64,000 nt of DNA from Onchocerca lupi (GCA_028564675.1 JAOVVO010000087.1:117515-181514); one strand, 5' to 3'; numbered from the stretch's first letter, positions 1-13,252 are shown. The notes: generated from the sequence alone by a model not told the origin. Made by a program: numbers and translations.

Positions 1-1
1 T

Positions 2-3000
2 TCCGAGAGTGTGGATGAAATTTTTATGGTAGAAGTAAGCGAAATTTGATGATTTTTTAGGAAAGAATCTTAAAAAAAACTCTTGAATTATCATATTCCC
101 ACCGTTTGTTATGCTTCTGAAATGTATCTCAGTTACGTCGAAAGTAATATATCAAACGAGTTGGGATGGCCTTGGTCCTTGAAACTAATAAAATTAAGTG
201 AAATTGCTTTTCTTCTTGGAATTTTTTTTTTGCTGCAAAAAAGGATTGTGCTTTTTTTATAGTTCCCGGCAAGAGTACTTCCTACACCAGCTATTGAATA
301 TCGTATTAATGGATGGGTGAAACCCAATGAGAAGGTAAGCAGAAAATTAAGTTAACGTCTTCTTTTTTCTTTTTTAAAAAAATTAGTTTCTTTACGAGTT
401 TTCAGCAGTTTATTTGGAATATTTTGATGTTATTACTTTCTGAAATAATTTCAAACTCTCACATCAACTGGCTTTTTATGTTGAATGTTTGCGCGTATCA
501 TATTTTCAATATTAAGACTTCATGGATGACTGGAAGAAATCAGTATCTGATTCCCGCTGTTTGCAATAAATGGTATGCGGTGGCGTTAATGGGTCCACGA
601 GAAGGGCGAATGAATGAAAATCTATTCCGGTGTGGTTTTTAAATGTTACTCATAACTTAATCTAAGCTTATCATGTAGGGGAAAAGTAAATTCACTGAAA
701 ACAGATTCGGTAAAGAAACAGATATCTGGAAATGTGTATCACTGAGGATGTTCTTAATGTCTTCTCAGCAATATATTTCAGTGATTTAATCAAATATTTA
801 TAGTAATTACATACGCATCTTCCTGCAAGATTGCCGTCAGCATGGCATGCAAATGAGCGAACCACTTGGATGTGAATATATTCGCCGTGCAAATCAGCAG
901 GATGTTGAACCACTGATAATAAAAGCCAAAAATTTGGGTGCAACATTCATTCATTTTGTGACTGCCGATGAATTGAATTACCATGGTGATTATTTTCTGA
1001 AATATATTTTTTCTTACACTGTAGCAGTCTCGAAAATACTTTATGAGCAATATGTTTTTCAAATTTGCTTTTCGAGTTTGAGAAGATAATTATTTATTCA
1101 ATTTTTTCTTTCATTTATCTTTTATTCTTTTGTGCACGTTTCTCTTTTATTGGGATTATCACATCTTGTCTTGGATTTTTGTTGAGTTTTAAACGGCGAT
1201 TTTAAAGGAGATTCTCAATCGTTGATTTGTATGCTCATAAGATAACAGTGTGATTACACTTCAGGATTTTCGGAGATTTATAAATGGTAATAGCTACTTA
1301 ATTCGTCATTATATTCAGCATTTGCTCTTGATTGCGGTTTTAGTTTCCCCTATCGGAAATATTTTAGATTTCCTTAACGTGATGGTAGAGTATTTCAAAC
1401 ATACATCTCATTTCTTTTCAATTTTTCGTCAATGTTCGTTTCATGTGCCTCAATATTTATGAGGATTTTAGGATCTTTATTTGTGGATATGAGTTTCGGA
1501 TGGGATTTATACAAGAGTGGAGTTTTTCAGGATATATGAAATATATTGAGGCAAGAGAACAAGTTGTTACGCAGGACTTGAAAGCAACAACTGCAATAGC
1601 AGTAGCAGTGCAAAACAAGCGTCAAACGCTTGAGAATATTGTGAATAAAGCGAATATTAAATTGGGTGGACTGAATTATTCAGTCCATCTTGAAACGAAG
1701 TGACTCCTTACCTTATATTTTTATTCTTTCTTGCTATAATTTTTTGAAAATCTCCACTTGAAATAATAGCTTTTTTTATCTTTGAAGCAATGTACGCCAT
1801 TTCAGCTGCGACCATTGGTTAACGAAGGCTGGATTTCTCATTGTGGGCTTGGATATTGCACATCCTGCTGTTTCCATGGTATCTAAAAAAGACGGAAATA
1901 TTGTTCCATCAGTTATTGGTGTAAGTAGCACTTCTTTAGATGTTTTTGGATGAAGTTTTTAATTTTCGTAATTAAGAAATTATGATTGTCTTAAATGCTT
2001 CTCTTCTGAATTCCAGACTATTAATATATTTTAAGATTTTTCTTTCCAGTATTCAGCGAATATAAAGAAACATCCATTGGATTTCATCGGCGGATATCGC
2101 TACGGCAGGGCAGAAATGGAAGAGGTTTGCTCGCTTTTATTATTTATCATTTGATAGTACTAGAATATCATTTATTACTGAATCTAATTTCAATCTCAGG
2201 CAAATGGTAAACATTGAATTCAGTCAGTGAGATATAAAACTATATTATTTTGTAATATAAGTAAATTATGATACAATATTCGTATTTTGATAATGTTTTC
2301 ATAAATAACAACAGCTTTTATACGTTATGATCTCTAGTTGGTGGACAATACGATGCAAGAGATTTTCTCATATATATTACGTTATTATAAGACAAGTCGT
2401 GGTGAGCCACCAAAACATTTATTTGTGATTCGAGATGGCGTATCCGCAGGGCAGTATAAATATGTTTGTACTTTCTTTATATAATTTTTCATTGTATTTC
2501 TACGAATTTTAAGCTTAAGTTTACTAATTCATTTGCAGTTCAAATTTTGAAAAGATGGTGATTGGTAGTTTTTCTATATTTCGTATGAAAGAATTTCGCT
2601 TTTTGATCTGTTCAGGTTATGAATACCGAAGTACAGCAAATTAAGAAAGCGTGCCAAATGGTTGGAGGACCTAATTTCTGTCCCCACATCACTTTCATTG
2701 TGCTCACGAAGATGCACAATGTCCGCTTATATAGGAAGGTTGATTAAATTCTTAAAATTTTTACTTGAGACTGAAAAGTTTTTTCAAAGGATCAGATTAT
2801 TAACAAGGCATAATTGATGTATGTGCTTTTCAATTCATGCTACACTGGGAACTTTAATTTAAGAATCTTTTGTTCACGGAATGGAGTATCTGTTTGTAGT
2901 CTGAAAACATTTTATTTTGACTTAATTCTTTTCGACTCAAAATATAATATTTTGTAGAACATTCGTAAGCAGGAAAGACCAGCGGAACAAAACATCAAGC

Positions 3001-3855
3001 CAGGTACCATTATCGATAAGCATGTGGTAAATCCCGTTCTGAATGAATTTTATTTGAATTCGCATTCGGCTTTTCAGGTTTATTGCAATTGCTTTTGTAA
3101 TTACATAACTATGTAGTAAGCTTCTTTTTTTTTTTTCTTTTTTTGAAGATCTGATATTAAATTTCCATCTCAAACACAAAAACATACACCAAATGCCCAT
3201 CTAAAACAAAAAAAATTTCTCATTAACGCTTATAACTCATCTATATCGCATTGCTTATTGTCCCACTGAATAAAGTATTCTCGGGGTTTGTCTTCTGTGC
3301 GAAGAAGTAATAATAATAATGGTATAGTAATGATTATTAAGTAGTAGTAGAAATGGCTTTCCAATAATTTTCATCAGGAATTTTAGGGCACTACAAAGGT
3401 ACCACGATACACGCTATTGTTCGATACTTCGGAAATGAAGGCAGATGTAATGCAGGGTATTGTGCATGCACTTGCGTATAATTTCCAAATTGTAAATATG
3501 GCTGTATCATGCCCATCACCTGTAATGATAGCTGCCCGCATGGCCAAGCGTGGTCGTTGTAATTACGTAGCTATGTAGTAAGATTTAATTTTTATAACAC
3601 TTGATTTATAAGAATGGAGAAACGGATGAGCTATGTTTATTTCGTGATTAGGCACTGCTTTTATGCTAAAAATTTTATGAAATCTCTTTTATTTTACATT
3701 ATGCATGTTAATTAGCTAAAATCTTGACGGTTTTTAGCGGTGATGAGTCCGAGAATTCTGATAATGGTAGTGGCATTGAGAAAGATTTGGCCCAATTGAA
3801 TAATCAACTGAGCTACATTAGTAAACCGCTGGAAGCTGTACGGTTCAATGCTTGA
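2..3855 (+). CDS. Argonaute protein, MID/PIWI part (5' end outside the window)
   Basis: Small-RNA-guided silencing protein. Exons: 2-34 (partial), 263-334, 517-629, 804-985, 1531-1699, 1806-1920, 2050-2124, 2338-2463, 2616-2738, 2958-3077, 3387-3577 and 3738-3855. They join to 478 visible residues in one frame. Visible residues 11-35 carry the linker motif ARVLPTP. Residues ~80-190 are the MID region, including KLGGLNY. PIWI follows: GLDIAHP (D206), GRAEMEE (glutamate finger, E252 or E253), IRDGVSAGQY (D286) and NSHSAFQGTT (H372). All four slicer residues are therefore present, unlike most worm-specific WAGO proteins, so cleavage is plausible. The protein ends in the usual short hydrophobic tail (VRFNA). 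The junction at 1699/1700 uses a weak donor (GTGACT). N-terminal and PAZ domains lie upstream of the window, so the subclass (ALG, CSR-1-like or other) is unresolved. Confidence 0.93.
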
Positions 3856-4261
3856 ACGCCATCGCAATCAGTACCAAGATCTTTTCTGTACATATCAATT
3901 TTTTTCGCATTTGTTATTGTTTCCATTTGTTATTCATTGTTATTAGCTTTTAATATTATTGTTTTTACTGAATTTACGCGTTAATTTGAAATGAGTTTAG
4001 TCCTTATTTATTTTAATCAATTCATTAATCAGCTTTTTGTTTCTTTCAAAAAACTGTAGATTTTTTTGTGCTGTCGCATTTTCACGTTACTGATAACTTT
4101 TGTGAAATTTCTTCTACCTGTTTTGGCAACATTGTACATACTTCCGTGAATATTTGAACTTGTATATCATTTACTCTATATCGCAGATGAGTTACTTTTT
4201 CTTATCGTCCGACTGCAATTTTTACAAATAACTTTGTTTCATTTGTCACTTTTCTTCTGTT

Positions 4262-4500
4262 TTTCGACCTTGTTTTCCATCAATAAATTTTCGGTTGTTT
4301 TGCGAGATAATGTTACAATGGTGAATTTGTTGCATCAGTTCCAAGAACTGAAAGAAAATCTGTGGATTTTAGTTCCCCTATACTTACATTCTTAATTACT
4401 TCTTTTTTGTTCCCGGTTTTGTTTTTCCGTGAATAAATTTTTTGTTGTTTTGCGAGACAATGTCACAATCTGAAATTCGTTATGTCTCAGTTTCAGAAAT
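4262..4500. repeat. Two-copy tandem repeat of about 150 bp downstream of the Argonaute gene
   Basis: The stretch from about 4265 to 4345 recurs from about 4415 to 4495. Both copies share the order TTTTTCC..AATAAATTTT..TTGTTGTTTTGCGAGA.AATGT.ACAAT, followed by CAGTT.CA-AA. Each copy carries an AATAAA hexamer, so the gene may have duplicated its own 3'-end signal. Confidence 0.6.
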
Positions 4501-4561
4501 TGGAGGGAAGTCTTTTGTTAACTTATTCCCCATATTCGTTGAATTTTTCGTGGGAATATAT

Positions 4562-4585
4562 GGGGGGGGGGGGGGGGGGGGGGGG
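4562..4585 (+). repeat. Uninterrupted run of 24 G
   Basis: The run is directly visible and stands out in otherwise AT-rich DNA. It creates spurious poly-Gly and poly-Pro frames on the two strands. It could form a G-quadruplex or be an assembly/length-variable homopolymer. Confidence 0.95.
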
Positions 4586-5421
4586 AGAAATCCGTGCAAA
4601 ATTGGAGAATTGGCATCGAGACACATAGCTTTTAAAATCTTTTTTGAAATCTTCAACTGCAATTTTTTTTTTCTGACATCTCTAAGTTCGCAACTATTGT
4701 AATCGATATGTCGTTGATTATAGCAGTAGATCCAAAAGTGTTTTTGGGAGAGCTGTTTGAATTCTTATAATCGAAAACTCAGGAATTGCCGCATTGCTGT
4801 TTTAAATCTGGAAATTAATCAAATATTAAATTAGTATTGCTTCTCTATTTCATTTCCTTTTTAAAATTATACGGAATATGAATTCCTTTTCTTTTTCAAA
4901 ATTTTAAAACTGCCCGCAGCTTTACTGAAAGGAAGTGGAAGCTCTGTGGAACTTTGTCAAATCTTCTAATTCTAGTTTCTCAGCACACTGGAACTAGTTC
5001 ATCATGATCGAATTGATAGGATGAAATTCGCATTAAATTAACTCTTTGAAATGGATTTTACAATTGTTTGGTTGATGTAAAAAAGTAGTTTGGATCAATT
5101 CGATGGAGATAGTGCCCCCTGGTGACGGTCATCCATCTTTTTTTTTTCTATCTTTATTTTTTATATATGCAAAGGATCTTTTCAAGTTTATTTATGTAAT
5201 TTGAAAATTTCAAGAATGTCAAATGGATAGAAATAGTGGTATAAATTAGCACTAATTCATTTTAATATTTTCTCAGCTAATCGGCAAAATTCGAATCGAC
5301 TCTACATCCTCAACGATGGAAGTTCTCCATGAATTCATGAAAGTTTATTCAACAGCAGTCGCTATTTGATAGAATTTTGTAATATGCAAAAAATATTCAA
5401 ATAATAATAACTTCCTCCTGA

Positions 5422-5452
<31 letters not shown>

Positions 5453-8214
5453 CATTTCAATTATCTATTTCATTTAAATGTTATTTTCCAATATTTAATT
5501 CAAAACGAAATTGTTGACTCATTTTTGCGTAAATTAACCAACAAATGTAGTGCTGTTTGTAATAGATTGAAAGATTTCTTAGATTCATTTTTTTTCTTCC
5601 TGAACATTTCCAGAAAAGTTTCTTCAAATAAGTTTTCTTCGATACAAATCTATTTTAATAGTCATCATGGAATCCACAAATAGAAAATGATCATAATGAA
5701 AAGACTGATTCGGATTCATTATTGATCTTTTTTGAAAAATGGAAAAATCACACTATTTCTAGGTGTATGTGAAGAAATAAAATATATAATAATTATGACA
5801 TCTTTGCATATTTAAAGAATTGCATTCCTTCTTGTTAAGATATATGCGTCCCAAAATTTGATGTCACATAATTTATTGAATGAAATTTTACGAATAGAAA
5901 AACAAATTAATGGAGACAAAATTTTTAAATAATGAAAACTTGAAGAAAAATAATTCCATTTGTAGTAATAATTTTGTGGAATTAGCATCTCACCATGATT
6001 CCAATGAAAAACTGAAATTCATCACATTTTCAGAAATATCAAAAGTGGTTCATCACTTCTTTTTCTACCAGTTTTATTATTTGATTTGATAAGTGAACGA
6101 AAGGGAATACAACAAAGAAAATGAGTAAGCAAATAATTATTGAGAAAAATCAAACATACAAATTTGATTTCTCCTCTTTCACATCCTCAAATGGCAGTGA
6201 ATTTTGACTAGATATTAATAAATTACTTTTTTAAATTAAAAGACAAAGATATATGAAAAAATAATAAAATGACAAGTATAGATTGAAGAAATCAATCATC
6301 CCATGAATTTTACAACAAAAATTTCACTTATAAAAAGAGAAATAGAAATAAAGACAATCTATTTTTTTATAATATCTAATCCTTTCAGCACTAGCAATCT
6401 GCCATTCTTTTGAAAACCCTTAATTTATCCTTATCATCTAATTTTTATTAACTCACTTAGACTCTTTTTTAATTTCTACTTAAATATATACGTCCCGCAC
6501 TTTCAACTCTCAATTTAATTCAAAATAAGCAACATACGGTTTAGAAGAAATGAAGGATTTCTAAATTTCTATTCCTTTATAACAATTCGACCTCAGTCTA
6601 TTATATCGATTTTTACATGCCATTTGTCGTTATTGTCCTCATACGAAATCTGAATTTTTCGAGATATCTAAGATGCACATAGCAATTTTTTGAAATTTAC
6701 CATTAATAAGAATCACGTACTTTACCCAATACTCTGATGATCTTAAGCTCATCTTATGACTAGAGTATCAACTAAGGATAAATTTCTGTGGAAAAAATCA
6801 GGAAAAACATCAAGAATGACGGAATAGTTTTCATTGCTTTACCAATTTATACCTAATAAATATTTATTCAACAATTACAATAACATTATGAAATTCAATC
6901 TAGTTACTCATTTCAATTTTCAACAGTCTATATATCTGTCATAATGACTAACAATGAAAGGCATACATCAATGAGCAACATATATATATCGTAACCTGTT
7001 TAAATATGAAGAAAAAAAAGAGGAAGACGGAAGAGTAATTTGGGAAAGTATTATTTTATGAATGAGATTTTCAATAATATTATCGAAACGGACAATGAAA
7101 CAATCATTCCAGTCTCAAAATTAGATATATAAATAGCTTAATAATGTAATGCATTAATAAGCAGGAAGTAAATGAAAAGCTAAAAAAAAATATAGTTCAT
7201 CTACTTAACTTTTATACAGCAAAAATTTACTATATAATATAGTTTTTCACAAGACAAAAATACCACTTCATCCTATCCATGTCTAATCCAAACTGGATTT
7301 AATCAAAATAAATTTTTAACTCTAATAGTAGATTATTCAACCGTTTACTAAATAGATAAAGATTCTAATCGCCGTTGATCGTTTCAACCAACAAACAAAT
7401 TGAACAAAATGATTTCATTATTAGTTCCTGAACTCTTCCCGAAATATTTCACGTAAGTCTGTGTGCAAGACGTAGTTTACTATTTTGAGAGATGATCTCC
7501 ATCGTATAATATGTAAGTTGGTGTGATGAAGCATCCATTCTGCTAAATTAGCAGACAATAATTTTCGTTGTATCGTTGCTTTGATTCATGCAGATGAAGC
7601 ATGCAACATATCATTATTCGAATCGGTTGATCTGTTGTAAAAGTCATGCATTTCATGCTAACCTAATTCTACAGATGTTTGAAAATTCGAACGTGAAGTA
7701 ATATTGAAAGAGGAAAATGAAATAAATAATATAAGTTTAAATTTTCAGTGTCCATTTTAAGCTGAATACAAAAAAGGATAAGAGAAGATAAGCGATAAAT
7801 ATGAACAATTCAATAATACTATTCCAATAAAAAAATCGAAAACTAAAAAGTCATAATATTAAATCAGTAATCATTAGCATTTGACAGCTGATAATTTAAC
7901 AAAATTTTGAAACAAAAATTGTTTCATAAAAACAAACATAATGACGAATACTATGAAGTCTCAGAAGACCTAAAATCTTTGTTAAAAATCCGATTTTAGA
8001 TTTTAAATCCATACAATACTGATGTGCTTAACAGAAACAGAAAGTCAATGTAACACTCATGAGAAACGCTAAGCACATTTATTTTGTACCTGTTGTAGAC
8101 TAGAAAAAAAGCAAAATTTGCTCCTCGTCATAACAATTGAAAGCAATAAGTAGAAAATCGTTCAAATTTAAAAAATTTAAAGCCAACTTGAGCATACCTC
8201 CCTGAATTGCTCGA

Positions 8215-11200
8215 TCAGTCGCATGTCATTTGGACATCGATCAACATTTCGTAAAACCTTCTTCTCGTAGTTGTGCCTTCGATTCCTGTTCGAATAATTT
8301 TACCTTGATATGTGTATACAAAGGGAAAAAATGCAAACTGTAACATTCATATTTTAAAGATGAAATACCATCCGTCTGTTGCCGCACCTTTGTTTTGGCT
8401 AATAAATCGTATCGACATCTGAAATGAATTTCTCTTCCGAGATAGTTTTCATATCAAAATTCTCAATATTTAATCAAATATTAAAAAGAAGAAATTGGAG
8501 ATCCTGAATCCAAAAAATCGAATACTAAAAAGAAAAAGTGTAAATCCAATATATATGCTAACAGCTATTCGTGATAAACAGAAGACTGAAAAATTTTTTC
8601 TGACAATAGAGAATTGCGTAAAGAGACTAATGAAGAGACTAACTTATTAATAGGATTTTTCATCTCTGATTTATGCTTAATCATTTGATAGCGGGCAATT
8701 TCCATCGGATATCGCATAATTTTGTAACCAGCAGAAGTTACTCTGAAGAGCAAATACTTGTTGAAAAATGATTTACAGATGAATCTAATTTGATTTGCAA
8801 AACTGCCAGATTATTTCCTTCTATATACTACAAACCAGAATGTTAACCTCCTCTTACCATTTGATGTAAACAAGAATATCTTATTTCTCTTCGCGTAATT
8901 TTTTAGGAAAAATAAGAATTTTTTCCTCACCGCACTGAAATATCATCATCTTCGCCACCCCATCCCCAATAACTGTTCGAAAAGCCATTCATTGCTACAA
9001 ATTGTTCCGTTCTAATAGCACAAACACCTCCGAATATTGACCCGTAAGGTAATCTAAAATAATTAATCAGCTCAGTAATTATGTATTTCCAACATAATTC
9101 TACATGCAAAATAAGCTGTTCAAGAAAATAGATACGATTACTGACTTTCTTCATGTTCTGCATTTGAAATTGAGAAAAAAAGGAATTAAAATTTCATGAA
9201 ATACAAGTAAGATTCCAAATGTGATCGGAAAGCTTTAAAAAATAAATAGTGGAAGAATCGAGTTTTAAAAAATGAATTAATTAAGCAAATAAACATTATC
9301 GAAAAGAATAGATCCGTTAATTCTAAAATTTTAGCCTGGTTACATTGTATGACTGAATGTTTAATACAGATGGAAGCTGGAGTAAATCCAGTAAAATCGG
9401 TAATTCAAATCACTAAGTTTGTAAATCATTCAGTAAGGCTTATCTTTTGACTGTATATGGGAACAAAGGTATGAAGCACTTCTAAAAGGAGATTACAATA
9501 TCAACGATTAAAAAATTTCATTTAGTTGATCCATTCTTTAATCTCATTCCTGATGAAATTAGTTTGAGAAATATACTTGTATTTGAATTTGTTGATTGCA
9601 ACACTCATATGTCTTGGTTGATCGGGACAGGAATAAATATTACGATCATCTTCTGCCAATAAATCAACATCATGAAATATGAAACACTGCCAATCGTAAA
9701 GTTTCATCGCTTCCACATATCCAACATTCATCAACTTAGCACGATTGAATGTTTCATTCACATGTTGTTCAACAATAAAAATGGCGTAATCAAGTTGTTG
9801 TTTGGTAAGCAGTGAATGAAGATTATGTAATAGAATACGTAAGTGAGTTTCTCGATCTCTAAAATACATGTGGTACGTGACTTACAAACGCCGCGCAGGT
9901 ACATCAAAACAATCTGCTCTCTATAGCATGTTAGGCCATAACAAAAAAAAGAAAAAAAAAAACTAGAAAAAAAAACAAATTCTAAATAAGCAATAAGCAT
10001 AAGATCCATTTTTTGTAAAATGGTAAAAAAAGACGCCATAATGAGATGCTCTTTGCAGGAATGTAGAAGGCGCAAGTGTAACTTATTTGTTAAGGAAAAT
10101 CCATTGCCAAATGTCTAAATCAGATCATTTGTTACTACTCTCGCTACAAGCGGTATACGACGATAAATTAAGCATAAGTGAAATTGGAAAATTATCGTAT
10201 AGTAACTCGATCAAGGGCTTACAAACTATGTAGCAAATTTTCAGCTCTGTTAATAGCAAATAAGTGACCTTGGATAAACATCAAATCTTATATGACCTGT
10301 ATCTAAAACTTTCGCCTTCTAATGAACATTTCATTATGTACATTTTAAAGCTTCGATGAAATAAAAGCTGCATGATAAAAACGAACCTGTAAGGCACAAT
10401 AATGGCAACCCTGTGTCGTGATAAACAATTTTTAGGTTTTCCATGGCCACCAGGTTCCAAATATGGGTTCAATCGTTCGATTTCTTCAAATGTCGGTTTG
10501 TCATACCACACTTTTATTGGACCAACCAAACCAGGTGGTGTTGCAGGACAATTCATTAAGTTGAGATTCTGTCGCACCATTTGCAAGTTTGAATTAATTT
10601 TACATGTTGAGAATGTTTCATTACCAAAAATCTGCTTGGCAAACTGGAGATCTGCAAATGAAACATTTATGATTCCTAAGATAATTTAAAATATATAATT
10701 ATGCGATGACTGTTGTTGCTTATTCTACTTATTATCTGCATCATCTCAAAAAAATTGTATCAAATAAATCTTGTAGACAGATCCATGAATGAATCTAATA
10801 AAAGTTGCGCCTTAGCTGATGCAAAACTCTTGAATTTTAAAAATGACAACAGATTATAATATAATTGCATAAAACTTCCAGCTAATAGTTCAGGACGTCT
10901 TACCTACAGTTTACTTGTTCAAATATGAACATTAGGATAAAATACTGCAAAAAGATTCATTTCTTTTCTCCAAAATCAAAATCTCTCCTTTTTTTTCCTT
11001 AAAAAAAAACCAGCCTTAAGTAAAAATATATCATATAATCATTAGACCCCTTATCCTGCATATAAATTTCTGAATTTAAAAAAATATTACATTTATTTAA
11101 GAAATTTAAAACTAAATAACCAACTAACCTGAAGAAGTGTTAAATATGGTATTATGAATATTCGAATCAGTTTTCCAGAGGTAGACATTCTTTGTGTACG

Positions 11201-11558
11201 TTTCTGTTGGGTTATCGTTCGATGAATCAGTGGCGACAGATTTATTAATTGTTGGATAAATACTGGTTGATTTATCATTCAATAAACTATTAACGATGGA
11301 CTTATAAATTTTCGAAGAGATGTTGACTGAATTATCAGCGCTAGTTAAATGGAATTCTCTTCTGTCATCAGGTAAAATTTGCTTGAAATTTTGATTATTG
11401 TTGACATCCTGCACCTGAGTAACTTCCTGTCTACTGCTTTCAATTATTGGTCTCCAAATGTGATAATCACTGATAAATGACAAGTCACCACTTAGAAAAA
11501 TATGCGCTGCTGCACCAAGTAATAACAGAATGATAACAAAGCGTCCAGCCGTAGACAT
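8215..11558 (-). CDS. bre-4: Beta-1,4-galactosyltransferase-family enzyme, probably a beta-1,4-GalNAc-transferase
   Basis: Type II Golgi glycosyltransferase that extends terminal GlcNAc on glycolipids or glycoproteins. Exons in transcription order (plus coordinates): 11558-11129, 10651-10387, 9858-9577, 9053-8931, 8742-8644, 8418-8369 and 8285-8215, giving 439 aa. Residues ~7-25 form a hydrophobic signal anchor, followed by a Ser/Thr/Asn-rich stem to about 145. The catalytic domain shows VAIIVPYRDRETHL (residues ~225-238), FNRAKL, the metal-binding HDVDLL (DVD 295-297), PRHMSVA, and WGWGGEDDD (355-363). At the residue homologous to Tyr289 of vertebrate B4GALT1 the frame has Ile332 (GSIFGGV), which in known invertebrate relatives goes with GalNAc transfer. 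The last exon (TAG-free frame ending MTCD) is the least conserved and least certain. Symbol assigned by resemblance to C. elegans BRE-4. Confidence 0.9.
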
Positions 11559-12347
11559 CCTTGCGTCCGCATAATAATTTATGCTTCATTCTCTTCAGCA
11601 CCAAAAATGAATGAACGTTTTGACATTCGTTTTTGTATTGGATTATATCATTCGATGGAATCTGTAGAAATAAATAAATAAGCATATATTATGACAAGAT
11701 TGCTAGTAACGTTTTTTGCGTCGGAAAGAAAAAACGTGAAATAACGTGAAAAAGATCGCGTGATATTAATTCGCTTACATACATTTCATTTAAGATTTAC
11801 ATGAAGGCATGAAAAAAGTGAACATAAAAAAGCCCCATTAATTGATTAACCAAATTAACAACTTCTTTATCAGTATGAATCGTTTCGACCGAAAGCGTCA
11901 CATTGTCAACCGAAGAATTCTTTTATCAGTACCAATGACCTCAGTTACTTTCTCGAATTACTAGTTGAAGTATTGCTTTATCAGCGTCCATCAGATAAAA
12001 TAATTCTGCAAAATTATTCACTAAAATGCCTTATCAATGCTTAATTATTCATGATTAACTGTGCAAAAATTGTTACGAAAGAACCGAACAATTTTCTCAT
12101 CAATACCAATCCTCTACTTAATTTTACTAAAAAAAAAAAAAAAGAAAAAAGAAAAAAAATTATGACTTGAAAGTTTTTCAAGACAAATCCCTTCTTTTCT
12201 TTAGCAGGTCCAATTTGTTATTTCAGTTTTCGGAAATAAACAAATTTGCCGAATATAAGTAATGTCTAAAATTTGAAAAAAAAATGGAAAATGACAAAAA
12301 GAAAAGAAAATTAAAGTAAATCCAGAAATCCTTCAACCTACCGAATT

Positions 12348-12528
12348 TTTCACAATTTAATTCCTGATAGTTAGAAGAAATTGATGTAAAATTGTAGCTT
12401 TGCATGACCTTTGAATCTAGTCGCGTTTCTTTCCCACCAAAATGAGAACGATTTTTGTCCTTTGATGTGGCCGAACAGTCATACATACACATAGACAATT
12501 TCGAGACTGTTGCGGCATTTGGTGGCAC
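12348..12528 (-). other. Possible orphan exon (low confidence)
   Basis: On the minus strand, an ATG at 12528 opens about 60 codons with coding-like composition. The translation begins MPPNAATVSK and ends near NCEKF just before a GTAGGT donor-like site. No partner exon can be identified, and I do not recognise the peptide. It could be an upstream exon of the galactosyltransferase transcript, part of an unseen gene, or chance. Confidence 0.25.
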
Positions 12529-13252
12529 CCTACTTTTCGGTACAAAGTTTTAATTGGGTAGTTCGGAAGGTAAAAGTACAAGTCCGAGGGGTACAAAGTT
12601 GAAAAGTCATTCCATTAGAAGCTAACACGGATCTGACGTATTTGACGTATTGACACGCATTTGCATACATTCGTTCGAATATATTGCAAACTAACATAAA
12701 ATTGTATATTTTTAGCAGATGTGTAACTGCATGCTAATGCATGCCATTTGGCATGCAGTTAGCAGACTTCCATGAATTTAATTTTTTTTTTCATTTAATT
12801 TTTCCAACAGAAAAATGTCATTATACAAATTTAGCTATTTAAGCCAACATTAGAAACATTGTTTAGATTGAAAACTATGTAAATTCGACAATGACGATAT
12901 TTACGTGATCTGAAGCTAACATTATGTACGTGAGCTCAAAAATAACATGCCAAACAATGCTAATTTCTATTCTCAAATATATCAATTTTTGACATTTTTA
13001 CAAAAAAAAATGCTATTATGTGAAAATTTTTAACATTTTCGAAAGAAATGAAATTTTCTTAAATTCCAGCGAATAAAAAGAAGAAACATTATGATAGCAT
13101 TCTTTTCAAAATTTTAAACAATAAAATTGTCAAAATTTTCAAAGCTATCTGAGAATTTTTTCAATAACGACAAAAATTGTTCGCCTTTTTAATTCAAATT
13201 CGATTTATCGGGAGAAGTGCATCCATCTGTTTCTTCTTTCTTTCTTTCTTTT

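Larger units (their letters stand above)
3856..8214. other. Intergenic spacer between the Argonaute and galactosyltransferase genes
   Basis: The two flanking genes converge here, so this spacer holds both 3' ends. An AATAAA at about 4282, some 430 bp after the Argonaute stop, and another at about 4432 could serve as poly(A) signals. I see no coding exon, RNA gene or transposon that I can support between 4700 and 8214. The sequence is AT-rich with a short CT/TA run near 5422-5452. Confidence 0.6.

Noticed and set aside
1250..1462. 70-codon plus-strand ORF in the Argonaute gene
   Set aside because: It falls in the intron between exons 804-985 and 1531-1699, which join in phase and give continuous MID sequence.
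4442..4702. 86-codon ORF with a poly-Gly stretch and its antisense poly-Pro partner
   Set aside because: Both come from the 24-G homopolymer and are otherwise low-complexity.
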